Source: Oscillospiraceae bacterium
GTDB taxonomy: Bacteria > Bacillota > Clostridia > Oscillospirales > Ruminococcaceae
Assembly (NCBI GenBank): GCA_017465665.1
Contig: JAFTVU010000017.1
Location: 1-64,000 of the forward strand
DNA length: 64,000 nt
Reading direction: 5' to 3'
Of this stretch, positions 40,351-49,923 are shown piece after piece. The notes under the pieces were generated by a model. It had not been told where the DNA came from. It ran no database searches and saw nothing but the letters and a program-made list of their open reading frames with translations. The position numbers and the translations under genes are program-made. Each line of letters starts with the position of its first letter. The first letter of the stretch is position 1.

Positions 40351-43300
40351 TTATTCGCCTTTTTGAGACATAAGCGCCTCAAAATCCAATACGGGCATTG
40401 GTTTATGGAAGTAGTAGCCCTGAATGGTATCGCAGCCTATCTCTCGCAGGAACTCTACCTGCTCATCGGTCTCAACGCCCTCAGATACGGTGTAGAGCTT
40501 CAGATTCTTTGCCATCTCCATTACGGAGGTGATAACCGCTTTGTTCTTTTCGGTCAGCTCATTCTTGAGGAAGAAGCCGCCGTCGATCTTCAGCGTATCG
40601 AACGGGAGCAGTGTGATGAGGTTCAGCGAGGAGTAGCCCGAACCGAAGTCGTCTACCGCAATGCGGAAGCCCGCCTCCTTGAGCTGAGTCATGATATCAA
40701 GCAGTTTGTTCATGTTCTGTGTAAGCATGCTTTCGGTTATTTCAAGCTCAAGCATATTATGGGGAACGCCAAGGGCATCTACGAGTGCACATATCTTGGC
40801 AGGGAAAGAATCATCCATCATGTGATGACGGGATATGTTAAGCGAGATAACGGGCGGAACGATCCCTGCACGCAGCCAGCGTCTCACATCCGCTATGGCG
40901 CGGCGGTATATTGCGAAATCCATATCCGCTATGAAGCCGTTCTGCTCGAATATCGGAATGAATTTTCCCGGGGAGATCATTTCGCCGTTTGGTCTTATCC
41001 AGCGTACAAGAGCTTCTGCACCGACTATCTCTCCTGTCTGTGCATTTACCTGTGGCTGATAGAACACCTTGAATTCGTTGTTTTCCAGTGCGTCCATCAT
41101 ATGTGTTTCTATGTACTGACGAGTCTGGAGATCCTCCTGGAAATTCTTGTCGTAGAAGACGATCATATTGGAGCTGTAATAAGCCTTGTCCTTTACAGTC
41201 TTCTGTGCAATGATAGCGCGGTCAAGGGATGCCATTATACCTATGTTTTCGCCGCTCATTTCAAATGCGCCTGCAACAAGGAAGATCTGCGTGCCGCATT
41301 TTTCCTCTACGCGCTTCTGGGCGCTCTGCAGTATCTGCTTCAGGCGCGGCAGCAGCTCGTCTGCGCTCTTGTTTCGGTACAGTGCTACGAATCTTGCGCC
41401 CTCTGAGCGGCAGAGCAGCTCATCCTTTGAGAGCGAGCCTGAAAGAACATCCGAAACTGCGATAAGCACGGAGTTTCCGAATTCGTAGCTCATGTTTTCA
41501 TTCAAGCGGCGGAAGTTTGCTATATTGATGACCGTGATAAAGCCGCAATCGGGATTTTGCGCGGTGATTCGCATTGCATCAGCGGCAAAACGGTCAAAGC
41601 CCAGAACGCCTGTGAGAGTATCGTGGGTCTGTATTTTATCCAGTGTAGATGTGATATCTACCTTGCTTACGGCACAGCGTGCGCTGCCATCGGTGGTTTC
41701 CATGATGGATGCGGCAATGTTTTCCCAGCGGTTTTCAAAAGCGTTGTAGTGGGCGCAGGAGGCGGTGAGCTGACCTGCGTTTATCTGGTGCAGAGGACAA
41801 TCCTCACAGGGAGAATCGAGCTCATACAGCCTTTTATAGCAGATATCGCCCTTGCGAAGTCCATGCTGAGATGCCATGTTATCCCCGGGATGATCTACTG
41901 TGAAAGTGGTCGGGTCAATGGTAAATGCTTCGATTCCCAGTCCGTTGACCACCGCACCTGTGAAGCCTGCGCGGCGCTTTGCACGTTCAGCGAGTATCTG
42001 TCTGCCTGCTATATAGCTCAGAGTCAGACTGATATTATCGATAAGCTCCACATCCGAAGCCTGCCATGTACGGGCGCTGTCGTTGACAAAGGACAACAGA
42101 CCTATCATAGCTCCCTCTGCAAAGATCGGGGCTATCATCGAGCAGTAACCGCCATTTATGTGTTTCATGCCGTTACTGTGTGCGTCATCAGAGCGATCCT
42201 CGGAAATTGCGATATGTGCAGTTCCCTTTAATATGTCCGAAAGCGTCCCCTGACTTACTGCGGGGATTATAGCAGGCAGCTCGGGGGAGTATTCCTTTGC
42301 GCCGTCAGCGCTCCACAGCAGATGATGCTCGGAAACTCCGTTTTTGAATAATGTAACGTATGTACATGTGGAGGAGGTGTATTTGCCTGCCTGCTCTATT
42401 GCAAGCTTTATTAAGGCTTCGCAGCTGTTCTTATCTGTAACTGCGCGGTTGATAAGATGATATATCTTTTCTGCGCCTGCAGAGCCTGTTATTTCATTAA
42501 GGATATCCTCGTTTGTATCGGTCTTTCTGGGGGCAGACATCGAAGCGTTATATTGCAGATAGCCGTTGCCGCCCTTTTTCATCGCCGCGCCAAGTGCTGT
42601 AAGAGCTTCGTTGTATACCTGCTCGTAATTCTTCTTGTAGCCGAACAAGGATACGCCTGCGCTTATGGTTATTCTCTTTCCGCTTTCGGTGTCGATAAGT
42701 CTGAAATCATGGAAGCGGAATACAAGCCTTGCTGCAATAGCGTTCAGATTAGGAATATCGCTGAATTTCACATAAAATGCAAACAGACCGTCTTTAATGC
42801 GGGCATACAGGCTGCCCTGCTCTACTGCGCTCTGTGCATCGAGCACTTTGGCAAGAGAACGCTGGATATCATCGGTGTCACAGTCGTTTGAAGCGTCCAG
42901 CTCCTCGTAACGGTCAATGCCGATGACTATAAGCGCGGAGCTTTTGAAGCTCTTTTCGGCGGCACGGCGCTCTGCCTTTTCAATAAAGCTGTCATACAGA
43001 TAAGCGCCTGTCAGAAGATCGTGGATATTATCTGTTTCTACGCCTGTTCCGCCTTTTTCCTCGGTAACGTCAAGCGTTCTGCCGATTACGCGCAGAGGGG
43101 TGCCGTTATCATCATATATCGTTTTGCCTTCGTATCTGAACCATACGATATCGCTGTAATCATTGACTACGCGCACATCGCAGCTGATATCCTTGTCGCC
43201 GCGCTCCATGGCGTCACAGAAGCTGTGGAACACAGGGATATCGTCAACGTACACAGAGCCCCAGCCAATGATCGTATCGCGGAAATGTACTATGGGATCA

Positions 43301-43515
43301 AGGTCGTTTTCGTAAATTCCGTTGAGCTTTTTGTACTGATAGCAGATATCGTCTGCAATGTCGTATTCCCACAAGCCGAAGTTGCTGTATTCGGAGGCTA
43401 TCCGCACTTTAAGATCCTCTGCACGGACAGCAAGCTTCAGTGCGTTTATTTCTCTGCGTGCTTCTTCAAGCTGCTTTTCAAGTATTTCAGCTTTGATGTC
43501 ATACTGCCCGTCCAT
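40351..43515 (-). CDS. cyclic-di-GMP phosphodiesterase: PAS-GGDEF*-GAF-GGDEF*-EAL
   Basis: The protein has 1,054 residues. An N-terminal coiled coil and PAS-like domain (FGLWEYDIADDICYQY) are followed by a diverged diguanylate cyclase fold (about 165-310), a GAF-like region (about 340-500), a second diverged GGDEF (about 610-760, SEGAR in place of the active motif) and an EAL domain (about 800-1045). The EAL residues are intact: EALVRW, NISRHH, ELEITES, DDFGSGYSSL, KIDGGFF and EGVET. It should hydrolyse c-di-GMP, and both cyclase halves look inactive. No signal or membrane span is seen, so it is cytosolic. Confidence 0.93.
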   Translation of the reverse strand: MDGQYDIKAEILEKQLEEARREINALKLAVRAEDLKVRIASEYSNFGLWEYDIADDICYQYKKLNGIYENDLDPIVHFRDTIIGWGSVYVDDIPVFHSFCDAMERGDKDISCDVRVVNDYSDIVWFRYEGKTIYDDNGTPLRVIGRTLDVTEEKGGTGVETDNIHDLLTGAYLYDSFIEKAERRAAEKSFKSSALIVIGIDRYEELDASNDCDTDDIQRSLAKVLDAQSAVEQGSLYARIKDGLFAFYVKFSDIPNLNAIAARLVFRFHDFRLIDTESGKRITISAGVSLFGYKKNYEQVYNEALTALGAAMKKGGNGYLQYNASMSAPRKTDTNEDILNEITGSAGAEKIYHLINRAVTDKNSCEALIKLAIEQAGKYTSSTCTYVTLFKNGVSEHHLLWSADGAKEYSPELPAIIPAVSQGTLSDILKGTAHIAISEDRSDDAHSNGMKHINGGYCSMIAPIFAEGAMIGLLSFVNDSARTWQASDVELIDNISLTLSYIAGRQILAERAKRRAGFTGAVVNGLGIEAFTIDPTTFTVDHPGDNMASQHGLRKGDICYKRLYELDSPCEDCPLHQINAGQLTASCAHYNAFENRWENIAASIMETTDGSARCAVSKVDITSTLDKIQTHDTLTGVLGFDRFAADAMRITAQNPDCGFITVINIANFRRLNENMSYEFGNSVLIAVSDVLSGSLSKDELLCRSEGARFVALYRNKSADELLPRLKQILQSAQKRVEEKCGTQIFLVAGAFEMSGENIGIMASLDRAIIAQKTVKDKAYYSSNMIVFYDKNFQEDLQTRQYIETHMMDALENNEFKVFYQPQVNAQTGEIVGAEALVRWIRPNGEMISPGKFIPIFEQNGFIADMDFAIYRRAIADVRRWLRAGIVPPVISLNISRHHMMDDSFPAKICALVDALGVPHNMLELEITESMLTQNMNKLLDIMTQLKEAGFRIAVDDFGSGYSSLNLITLLPFDTLKIDGGFFLKNELTEKNKAVITSVMEMAKNLKLYTVSEGVETDEQVEFLREIGCDTIQGYYFHKPMPVLDFEALMSQKGE

Positions 43516-43569
43516 TCAGTTCACCTCCGATATGGTATAAATATCCCATATTATATTAGTATTGTTTTT

Positions 43570-43598
43570 ATTATAACTAATCACCAATAATTTGTCAA
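43570..43598 (-). promoter_or_regulatory. promoter of the PAS-EAL gene
   Basis: On the minus strand TTGACA (43598-43593), 17-base spacer, TATAAT (43575-43570): a perfect consensus match, with GGAGG before the start codon. Confidence 0.8.
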
Positions 43599-43639
43599 TA
43601 GAAATGCACCATTTGTGTAAAAAGTATAGAAAAAGATTG

Positions 43640-44389
43640 TTACAATGTAACAAAAAACTCTGCAGCTGCATCAAGCGCCTGAGCCATGTGCTCTGCCACA
43701 GGCATACGGTGGGTGCAGCCTTTTATACAAAGAGAGCGTATCAGAGGATTGAGCCGCAGGAACTCTTCCGTATCGCGTGGTGATACCAGCTCATCGTTTT
43801 CGGCGTAGACAGTCAGTATCCTGCTGCTGTTCCATACATCTGAGGTGCGCAGGCAGCTCATAGGCATAAGCTCCTCATAAAAGCGGTAGGGGATATTATA
43901 TTCTCTGCCGATCGTAACGCGGAAGCCCTTTTCTTTTGCTTTTTCAAGGGTGAGTGAGCTGTCCTGCCCCATGCTTATTGCCAGCAGAGCATCTGCCATG
44001 CTTACGGCGGGCACACGCAGGACTATTTTTCTGAAGCTGTCGGGCAGCTTTTCCATACGGTGCAGCAGGCACATCGCGCCGAAGCTTGTGGCAAATGCGT
44101 ACATTTCTCCGATGAAATGTTCTTTGATGTATTCTTCGACAACAAGTATTTCTCTGATGCAGCCGCGAGGGTCAAGCTGCTCTGCACCACCGCCTCTTTC
44201 GCCATGAGCAGGCAGATCGAACGAAAGAACGTTAAGACCGTCGGCGGTCACTCTTTCCGCAAGACCTGCTATCGCGCCGCTTTCCTTGCTGCCGCCGAAG
44301 CCGTGGATCGCCAGAACAGTGCCGCGCGCGTTTTCGGCGGAGTACAGCTTTGCAGGTAATGTTCCGATGTTAAGATATGAAATGTTCAT
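43640..44389 (-). CDS. alpha/beta hydrolase
   Basis: The protein has 249 residues. The fold is clear: VLAIHGFGGSKES (oxyanion loop), SFDLPAHGERGG, the nucleophile elbow FATSFGAMC, the acid in YAENDELVSPRD and the base His in GCTHRMP. The elbow is A-T-S-F-G rather than G-x-S-x-G. The substrate is unknown. It is flanked by the two EAL genes on the same strand but is not obviously linked to c-di-GMP. Confidence 0.88.
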   Translation of the reverse strand: MNISYLNIGTLPAKLYSAENARGTVLAIHGFGGSKESGAIAGLAERVTADGLNVLSFDLPAHGERGGGAEQLDPRGCIREILVVEEYIKEHFIGEMYAFATSFGAMCLLHRMEKLPDSFRKIVLRVPAVSMADALLAISMGQDSSLTLEKAKEKGFRVTIGREYNIPYRFYEELMPMSCLRTSDVWNSSRILTVYAENDELVSPRDTEEFLRLNPLIRSLCIKGCTHRMPVAEHMAQALDAAAEFFVTL

Positions 44390-44448
44390 AGATGCTTTCC
44401 TTTCGCGAAAAACGCGGCAGAATTCATATCCGCCGCGTTTTATTTGTA

Positions 44449-47400
44449 TTATTTCTGAGAATCTTCCTTGGCTGCGATATCTTTATACCAGAGCTCCTCA
44501 AAGGCGGATATAGGCATAGGCTTTGCAAAATAGTAGCCCTGTACCATAGCGCAGTTTATTTCGGTGAGGAATTCCACCTGCTCCAGAGTTTCTACGCCCT
44601 CGGATATTACCTCCATATCCAGATTTTTGGCGAGATCCACAACAGTGGAGATCACCGCTCTGCCCTTTTCTGAGTTCACTGTGCCATTGAAGAATTCACG
44701 GTCGATCTTGACTACATCCACAGGGATATCCTTGAGCATATTGAGCGAGGAATAACCGCTGCCGAAATCGTCCAGTGAAAGCTTGAAGCCGATATCGTGC
44801 AGCTTATGCATGATGGTGAGCAGCTTCTCCATGTTCTCTGTGAACACGCTTTCGGTAAGCTCAAGCTCGATGTACTCATAAGGGATCTCGTATTTATCAA
44901 CGATCTCTCTCAGGCGCCAGATATAGTCGTCATAATTCAGATGCAGACGCGACTGGTTTACGGATATCACTACAGGCTCTCTGCCATCGTCAAGCCAGCG
45001 GCGCATGGAGCGGCAGACCTCCTCCAGAATGAAGAAGTCAAGCTCTACTACAAAGCCGTTCTTTTCGCTCAGCGGGATAAACTCGTTGGGATATACAAAG
45101 CCGAATTCCTTGCTGTTCCAGCGGATAAGCGCCTCTGCACCCTCGATATGGCGTGATTTAAGCCCGTATTTCGGCTGGAGATAGCATTCAAATTCGTGCT
45201 GCTCAAGCGCTGTAGGCATGATATTTTCATAGTCCTTTTCGCGCAGTGCTTTGTCGCGTATCTTGCCATCATAGAATGCAATGGATGAATAGTGAAGTCC
45301 CTTGAGCGTTCTCTTGGCGATGGTACAGCGATCCAGCGCGGTGTTTATGTCGATATCTTTGCCCATATCCTTGCACTGACCCAATCTGCATACACCTGCG
45401 CTGAATGCAACGGGGTATTTGACGAACAGGTTATTACGCCGCTCAAATTCGCTGAATATCGTGTTCATGCGGGTGGTAAGCTCGGCATCGTTTGCATTGC
45501 GTATGATGCAGGCAAAGTTGTCGTCTGACAGCCTTGCGAAGACCTCGTCATCCTCCATGTTATCGGAAACGGTCTTGTACAGGCGTTCCAGCATCCTGTC
45601 GCCCTCTGCATATCCCAGTCGGTCGTTGACGAATTTGAATTTGTTGATATCAAAGAGGACGATCGCCCATTTATCGGCAGAGGATCTTTTGATGAGTTTT
45701 TTGGTATCCTCGATGAACTTTGTGCGGTTTCTGCCGCCTGTCAGCGGATCTATCTCGCTTGCACGTCTGGATCTGATAAGGCTCAGCACAACGAAGATCA
45801 GTGCCGAGATTATTACAAGCGCCAGCAGTGCGAGGCATATATACACTACGGTCTTTGAAACGGTATCGGATATCTGGTTTGCCGTAGAAAGACTCTTGTA
45901 GCGGCTTATCTCGTTTGAGTTTCCTGCAAAGCGTGAAAGGCATTTACCTATTACCATTGAAAGCTCCGCGGGTGCGTCGGGGGATATTGCGAAGCATTCT
46001 GTGTGAAGATCATTGCTGATATTTATTACCGCCATATCCTCGTATCCGTTGTTGATGAGGTATACGGTTTCGTAAGCGCCCGCACATACTGCGTCTGCCT
46101 CGCCATTGTGAACTGCGTTCATACATTCGCGGATATCTGCGTATATGAGCGGTGTTGCAGTGGGGTGATCTGCTGAAGTGTGCTTAGCCGCATCGTCATA
46201 AGTAAAAGGTATGGCGATCTTCATGTTAGAGCTAAGCGTGGAATCTGTCTTTGCGGCGAGTATTATCGGCGTGGAATCATAGGCTGATGTAACGTTGAAG
46301 TTGCCGTAGGTCGCCATGCTGCTGGGGTTGACTCCGCCGCATATCGCGTCCACGCTGCCTTCGAGCAGCAGCTTTACACATTCCTCCAGATTATTGCAGG
46401 GGGTGATCCTGATGCTTAATCCCGAAAATTCTTCAAGGCTTTCCACCACAGAGCCTGTATAGCCGATGATAGTACCGCTTTTGCTGTCGTATTTCTCAAG
46501 GATGCTGCCCTGAAGATTGTATGCGATATTGAGCGTTGGGTGATCCTTGATATATGCTTTTTCTGAATTGCTGAAAGCATATTTCTGAACGCCGTATTTT
46601 TCCATATACTTGTGGTACAGCGTTATCGCCATATCGCTGTTCGCCATATTTACAGCGTTCACTGCCAGGTTGAGCTGGTGTGAAAGCTGTTCATCCTTTC
46701 CCGAGACCATGAAGTAGCAATCCGCAGTTCCGTACTGATAAACGATCGTCTCGTCCTGCCATGTACGGAAGCATTCTTTAACAACTGCGTCTATCTTGCC
46801 GGAGTTGAAATCGGATCTCATCTGCTCTTCAGTGCTGTATTCCACAAAGCTTGCGTCATCGATATCTCCGCGCATGAAGAGTCCGTCACGGAAGTATTTT
46901 GTCCTGTTATCTTCAAGATAACCGATCGTCGAGCGGTTGAGCGCGTCATAATCAAAATAGCCTGCGCCGTTTTCGTTGTGGTCGCTTATATATACCGCGG
47001 TGAATTTCTTCATGAGCGATATAGTGGTAAGCTCAGGTATGACGGCATCGGCAGAGCGGCTCATCGATCCTGTGTAATAAGAAGTAAAACGCTGATATTC
47101 TTCGGAAGAAACACAGGGTATAACATCGATCAACCCTTCTGTCAGCATTTCTACGAGCTCTGCAGGCGCAGCCTCCACATAGGTATATTTATGACCTGTA
47201 TATTTCTGCATAGCGGTCAGATAATCGTAAGCGTAGCCGCTGTATTCGCTGCCGTTCTTGTATATTCCGAAATCAGGGCAGGCGCCTACGCGCACAGTTT
47301 CACCTTTTTCTGCGGCAAATGCGTTGAGCGGCAGTATGCATATCGTCATTACTGCACACAGCAGCAATGATATCATCCGTATCAGTTTTTTGCGTTTCAT
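44449..47400 (-). CDS. membrane c-di-GMP phosphodiesterase with two periplasmic-binding-type sensors: SBP-SBP-TM-GGDEF*-EAL
   Basis: About 983 residues. An N-terminal signal (KLIRMISLLLCAVMTICILPLNAFA) leads to two family-3 solute-binding domains (VRVGACPDFGIYKNGSEYSGYAYDY and TLNIAYNLQGSILEKYDSKSG). A membrane span follows near residue 540 (VVYICLALLALVIISALIFVVL), then a degenerate GGDEF domain (RLSDDNF instead of GGDEF) and an intact EAL domain (EALIRW, DDFGSGYSSL, KIDREFF, EGVET). It should change c-di-GMP breakdown in response to an external small molecule such as an amino acid. The start at 47400 is chosen because the hydrophobic signal directly follows; the AGAGG site is modest. Confidence 0.93.
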   Translation of the reverse strand: MKRKKLIRMISLLLCAVMTICILPLNAFAAEKGETVRVGACPDFGIYKNGSEYSGYAYDYLTAMQKYTGHKYTYVEAAPAELVEMLTEGLIDVIPCVSSEEYQRFTSYYTGSMSRSADAVIPELTTISLMKKFTAVYISDHNENGAGYFDYDALNRSTIGYLEDNRTKYFRDGLFMRGDIDDASFVEYSTEEQMRSDFNSGKIDAVVKECFRTWQDETIVYQYGTADCYFMVSGKDEQLSHQLNLAVNAVNMANSDMAITLYHKYMEKYGVQKYAFSNSEKAYIKDHPTLNIAYNLQGSILEKYDSKSGTIIGYTGSVVESLEEFSGLSIRITPCNNLEECVKLLLEGSVDAICGGVNPSSMATYGNFNVTSAYDSTPIILAAKTDSTLSSNMKIAIPFTYDDAAKHTSADHPTATPLIYADIRECMNAVHNGEADAVCAGAYETVYLINNGYEDMAVINISNDLHTECFAISPDAPAELSMVIGKCLSRFAGNSNEISRYKSLSTANQISDTVSKTVVYICLALLALVIISALIFVVLSLIRSRRASEIDPLTGGRNRTKFIEDTKKLIKRSSADKWAIVLFDINKFKFVNDRLGYAEGDRMLERLYKTVSDNMEDDEVFARLSDDNFACIIRNANDAELTTRMNTIFSEFERRNNLFVKYPVAFSAGVCRLGQCKDMGKDIDINTALDRCTIAKRTLKGLHYSSIAFYDGKIRDKALREKDYENIMPTALEQHEFECYLQPKYGLKSRHIEGAEALIRWNSKEFGFVYPNEFIPLSEKNGFVVELDFFILEEVCRSMRRWLDDGREPVVISVNQSRLHLNYDDYIWRLREIVDKYEIPYEYIELELTESVFTENMEKLLTIMHKLHDIGFKLSLDDFGSGYSSLNMLKDIPVDVVKIDREFFNGTVNSEKGRAVISTVVDLAKNLDMEVISEGVETLEQVEFLTEINCAMVQGYYFAKPMPISAFEELWYKDIAAKEDSQK

Positions 47401-47468
47401 ATCATAATACCTCTTCGGGTCAGAGTGGTTAAAAAATAGCACAATTATCCTGTGCTTTTACTTATTTA

Positions 47469-47497
47469 ATTATATCACTTAATAAAATATATTTCAA
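47469..47497 (-). promoter_or_regulatory. promoter of the SBP-EAL gene
   Basis: On the minus strand TTGAAA (47497-47492), 17-base spacer, TATAAT (47474-47469). Confidence 0.7.
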
Positions 47498-47567
47498 TAT
47501 AATTAGTTTAAAATCTCATATATGTGCAATAAATATCGGAGGCGTTTGGCGAAATTACACAAAAAAC

Positions 47568-47596
47568 TTGACTTTATATGAGAAATGCTGTATAAT
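47568..47596 (+). promoter_or_regulatory. promoter of the GH13 gene
   Basis: TTGACT (47568-47573), 17-base spacer, TATAAT (47591-47596), with AAGGAG before the start at 47660. Confidence 0.75.
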
Positions 47597-47659
47597 ATAC
47601 AAAGATTGCTGCTTGTGTCGGCAGCATGGCGAATAACTTTTTAAGGAGTAATTTATTTT

Positions 47660-48982
47660 ATGAGTTGGTTTGAAAGTGCAGTATTTTATCACATATATCC
47701 CATTGGATATTTCGGCTGTGAGCGAGTGAACGATCAGCAGTCCGAGCCGTCCCATGCGATCCTGCGTCTTATTGACGATATCCCTCACATAAAGGAGCTT
47801 GGCTGCAACGCTATATATTTCGGCCCTGTGTTTGAGTCTGTGGCGCATGGCTACGACACTATCGACTACACTAAGATAGACCGCCGCCTTGGCACAAATG
47901 AGGATTTCAAGAAAGTCTGTGACGCTCTGCATGAGAACGGCATAAGAGTGGTTCTGGATGGTGTGTTCAATCATGTCGGCAGGGATTTCGGCGCATTCCG
48001 TGATGTACGTGAGCATAAGCTGGGCAGCTATAAGAAAGACTGGTTCCATGTGCGCGAGGGCAATTCTCCCTATAATGACGGCTTCTATTATGAGGGTTGG
48101 GAGGGTCATTATGAGCTTGTTAAGCTCAACCTTTACAATCCCGATGTTAAGAACTACATCAAGGAGTGTATCACAGGATGGAAGAACGAGTTCGGTATAG
48201 ATGGTCTGCGACTTGACGTGGCGTATTGTCTTGACCTCAACTTCCTCAAGGAGCTGCGCGGTCATTGCAAGTGGCTGAGCGAGGATTTCTTCCTGCTGGG
48301 CGAAACACTCCACGGTGATTACAACACATGGATGAACGATCAGATGCTGGACAGCGTTACCAACTACGAGTGCTATAAGGGCCTCTTCTCCAGCTTCAAT
48401 GATCTTAATATGTTCGAGATATCCCATTCAATCAACCGTCAGTTCGGCAGCGAGAACTGGTGCATCTACAGAGGCAAGCATCTGTTCACCTTTGTGGATA
48501 ACCATGATGTTACCCGTATAGCGTCCATGCTTAAGGTCAAAGAGCATCTGCCGCTCATCTACACCATGATGTTCATGATGCCCGGTATTCCTGCAGTGTA
48601 CTATGGAAGTGAATTCGGTGTTCTCGGTGACAAGCGTGGCAACAGTGACGATATCCTCCGCCCTGAGTTCAATGCAGAGCGTATGAAGAATGAGGGTATC
48701 TGTGATCTGTGCGGACATATCCGCAGTCTTGCTGATATAGTAAAGGAGCACCGTGCGGTATCTTACGGTGATTATAACATGGTGCAGCTTACCAACAGGC
48801 AGTATGCGTTCAGCAGAAGCTGTGACGGGGAGACTCTTATCACCGTCATCAACGCAGATGGTGCACCGTTCACATTCAATCTCAACCGTGGCGGCAGAGC
48901 AACTGATCTGCTGACAGGCAACGAGGTGGAGCTTGGCGGACTTACTCTGCCTGCATACTCCAATATGGTGCTGAGGGTTTGA
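47660..48982 (+). CDS. GH13 alpha-amylase-family hydrolase, cytoplasmic
   Basis: The protein has 440 residues with no signal peptide, so it acts inside the cell, probably on maltodextrins or stored glycogen. The four GH13 regions are present: VVLDGVFNHVG, GLRLDVAYC (nucleophile Asp), FLLGETLHG (acid/base Glu) and FVDNHDVTRI (third Asp). The C-terminal beta domain is short. The exact activity (neopullulanase, cyclomaltodextrinase or trehalose-type) cannot be assigned. Confidence 0.93.
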   Translation: MSWFESAVFYHIYPIGYFGCERVNDQQSEPSHAILRLIDDIPHIKELGCNAIYFGPVFESVAHGYDTIDYTKIDRRLGTNEDFKKVCDALHENGIRVVLDGVFNHVGRDFGAFRDVREHKLGSYKKDWFHVREGNSPYNDGFYYEGWEGHYELVKLNLYNPDVKNYIKECITGWKNEFGIDGLRLDVAYCLDLNFLKELRGHCKWLSEDFFLLGETLHGDYNTWMNDQMLDSVTNYECYKGLFSSFNDLNMFEISHSINRQFGSENWCIYRGKHLFTFVDNHDVTRIASMLKVKEHLPLIYTMMFMMPGIPAVYYGSEFGVLGDKRGNSDDILRPEFNAERMKNEGICDLCGHIRSLADIVKEHRAVSYGDYNMVQLTNRQYAFSRSCDGETLITVINADGAPFTFNLNRGGRATDLLTGNEVELGGLTLPAYSNMVLRV

Positions 48983-49026
48983 TCATGTGCTCCGTAGATA
49001 GGAGCGAGACGAAATATAGCTATTGT

Positions 49027-49061
49027 AAAGCCGCTTTTGATGTTTAGTCAAAGGCGGCTTT
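49027..49061 (+). terminator. terminator after the GH13 gene
   Basis: 14-base stem AAAGCCGCTTTTGA / TCAAAGGCGGCTTT with one G-U pair, followed by GTTT. It stands immediately before the promoter of the next gene. Confidence 0.85.
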
Positions 49062-49120
49062 GTTTCCCTTGTCGTTGACATTTTGTCATGGCGATGTTAT
49101 AATTAACGCAACAAAAAATG
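49055..49120 (+). promoter_or_regulatory. promoter of the ABC-like gene
   Basis: TTGACA, a 17-base spacer (beginning TTTTGTCATG) and TATAAT lie between the preceding terminator and the start at 49140: a perfect consensus promoter. The bounds given are approximate. Confidence 0.75.
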
Positions 49121-49139
49121 AATTTTCAGGAGGAACAAA

Positions 49140-49856
49140 ATGCGGAATTTGTTTCAAGGACAGTTTTCTATAAAAGTCGATACGTCAGCCTGTAAGTCCA
49201 TTATAGCGGATTACGATATTAAATTAAATGACACTTGGTATTACAGCGATCAATCGTTTGAAAGCGGAAAAATCTATGGATTAGTGAGTGAATATGGACA
49301 GGGCGGAATGTATCTATCGCATTTGCTTGGCGGAAAAGTTGACTTTCAAAATGTGAAAATATATTGTAACGATCATTTGCTTAGTCAGGATGAGCTGAAT
49401 AATGCCGCATGGGATTTAGAGCCATATGGCACATCCTACGGCAATAAGACTGTAAGGAGATCCATAGAAAAAGCGTTACTGCATAATTCATGTGAAGAAA
49501 CGTTTCAGACTATCGCTGATAGATTTCTGTTGACTCCCGAAAGATATGACCGCAAATTCAAGTGGCTAAGCGGGGAAAGATGGAGAGCCTCAGCGGCATT
49601 TGGTTATGCGCAAAACAAAAAAGTGTTTTATGCGCCATATAATCCGAGTAATTTTTACTATCAGATGTGTCAGTCGGGACTGTTGAAAGCATTGAGAGAG
49701 TTGACTGATCACGGCGCAGTAGTAATTTTACCCACGGGAAGTGATGAGTTCATAAAGCATATAGCTGATGAGGTGATATTTCTTAATCGTAAATATGATA
49801 TGGAAAGTTTGCGGTTATTTTATTCACAGCAATATAATAGAGATTGGATTCGCTGA
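49140..49856 (+). CDS. standalone ABC-ATPase-like protein lacking catalytic residues
   Basis: The protein has 238 residues with GGAGG upstream. The layout follows an ABC nucleotide-binding domain. GKIYGLVSEYGQGGMYLSHLLGGKV (about 43-67) stands where Walker A would be, but has GQGGM for GxGKS/T. KWLSGERWRASAAFGYAQNKKVFYAPYNPSN (about 140-170) has the signature LSG and then NKKVFYAPYNPS in place of Walker B LLLDEPTS. VVILPTGSDEFIKHIADEVIFL (about 198-220) matches the H-loop region without the His. There are no membrane spans and no permease nearby. It has its own strong promoter. The family resemblance is my reading of the pattern; the function is unknown and ATP hydrolysis is unlikely. Confidence 0.6.
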   Translation: MRNLFQGQFSIKVDTSACKSIIADYDIKLNDTWYYSDQSFESGKIYGLVSEYGQGGMYLSHLLGGKVDFQNVKIYCNDHLLSQDELNNAAWDLEPYGTSYGNKTVRRSIEKALLHNSCEETFQTIADRFLLTPERYDRKFKWLSGERWRASAAFGYAQNKKVFYAPYNPSNFYYQMCQSGLLKALRELTDHGAVVILPTGSDEFIKHIADEVIFLNRKYDMESLRLFYSQQYNRDWIR

Positions 49857-49923
49857 AAAGCATATAAATCCCCCAGCTTATATTTCGCACGGGGAAAGTC
49901 TTTCGCTGTCAGGAGGAATGAAT

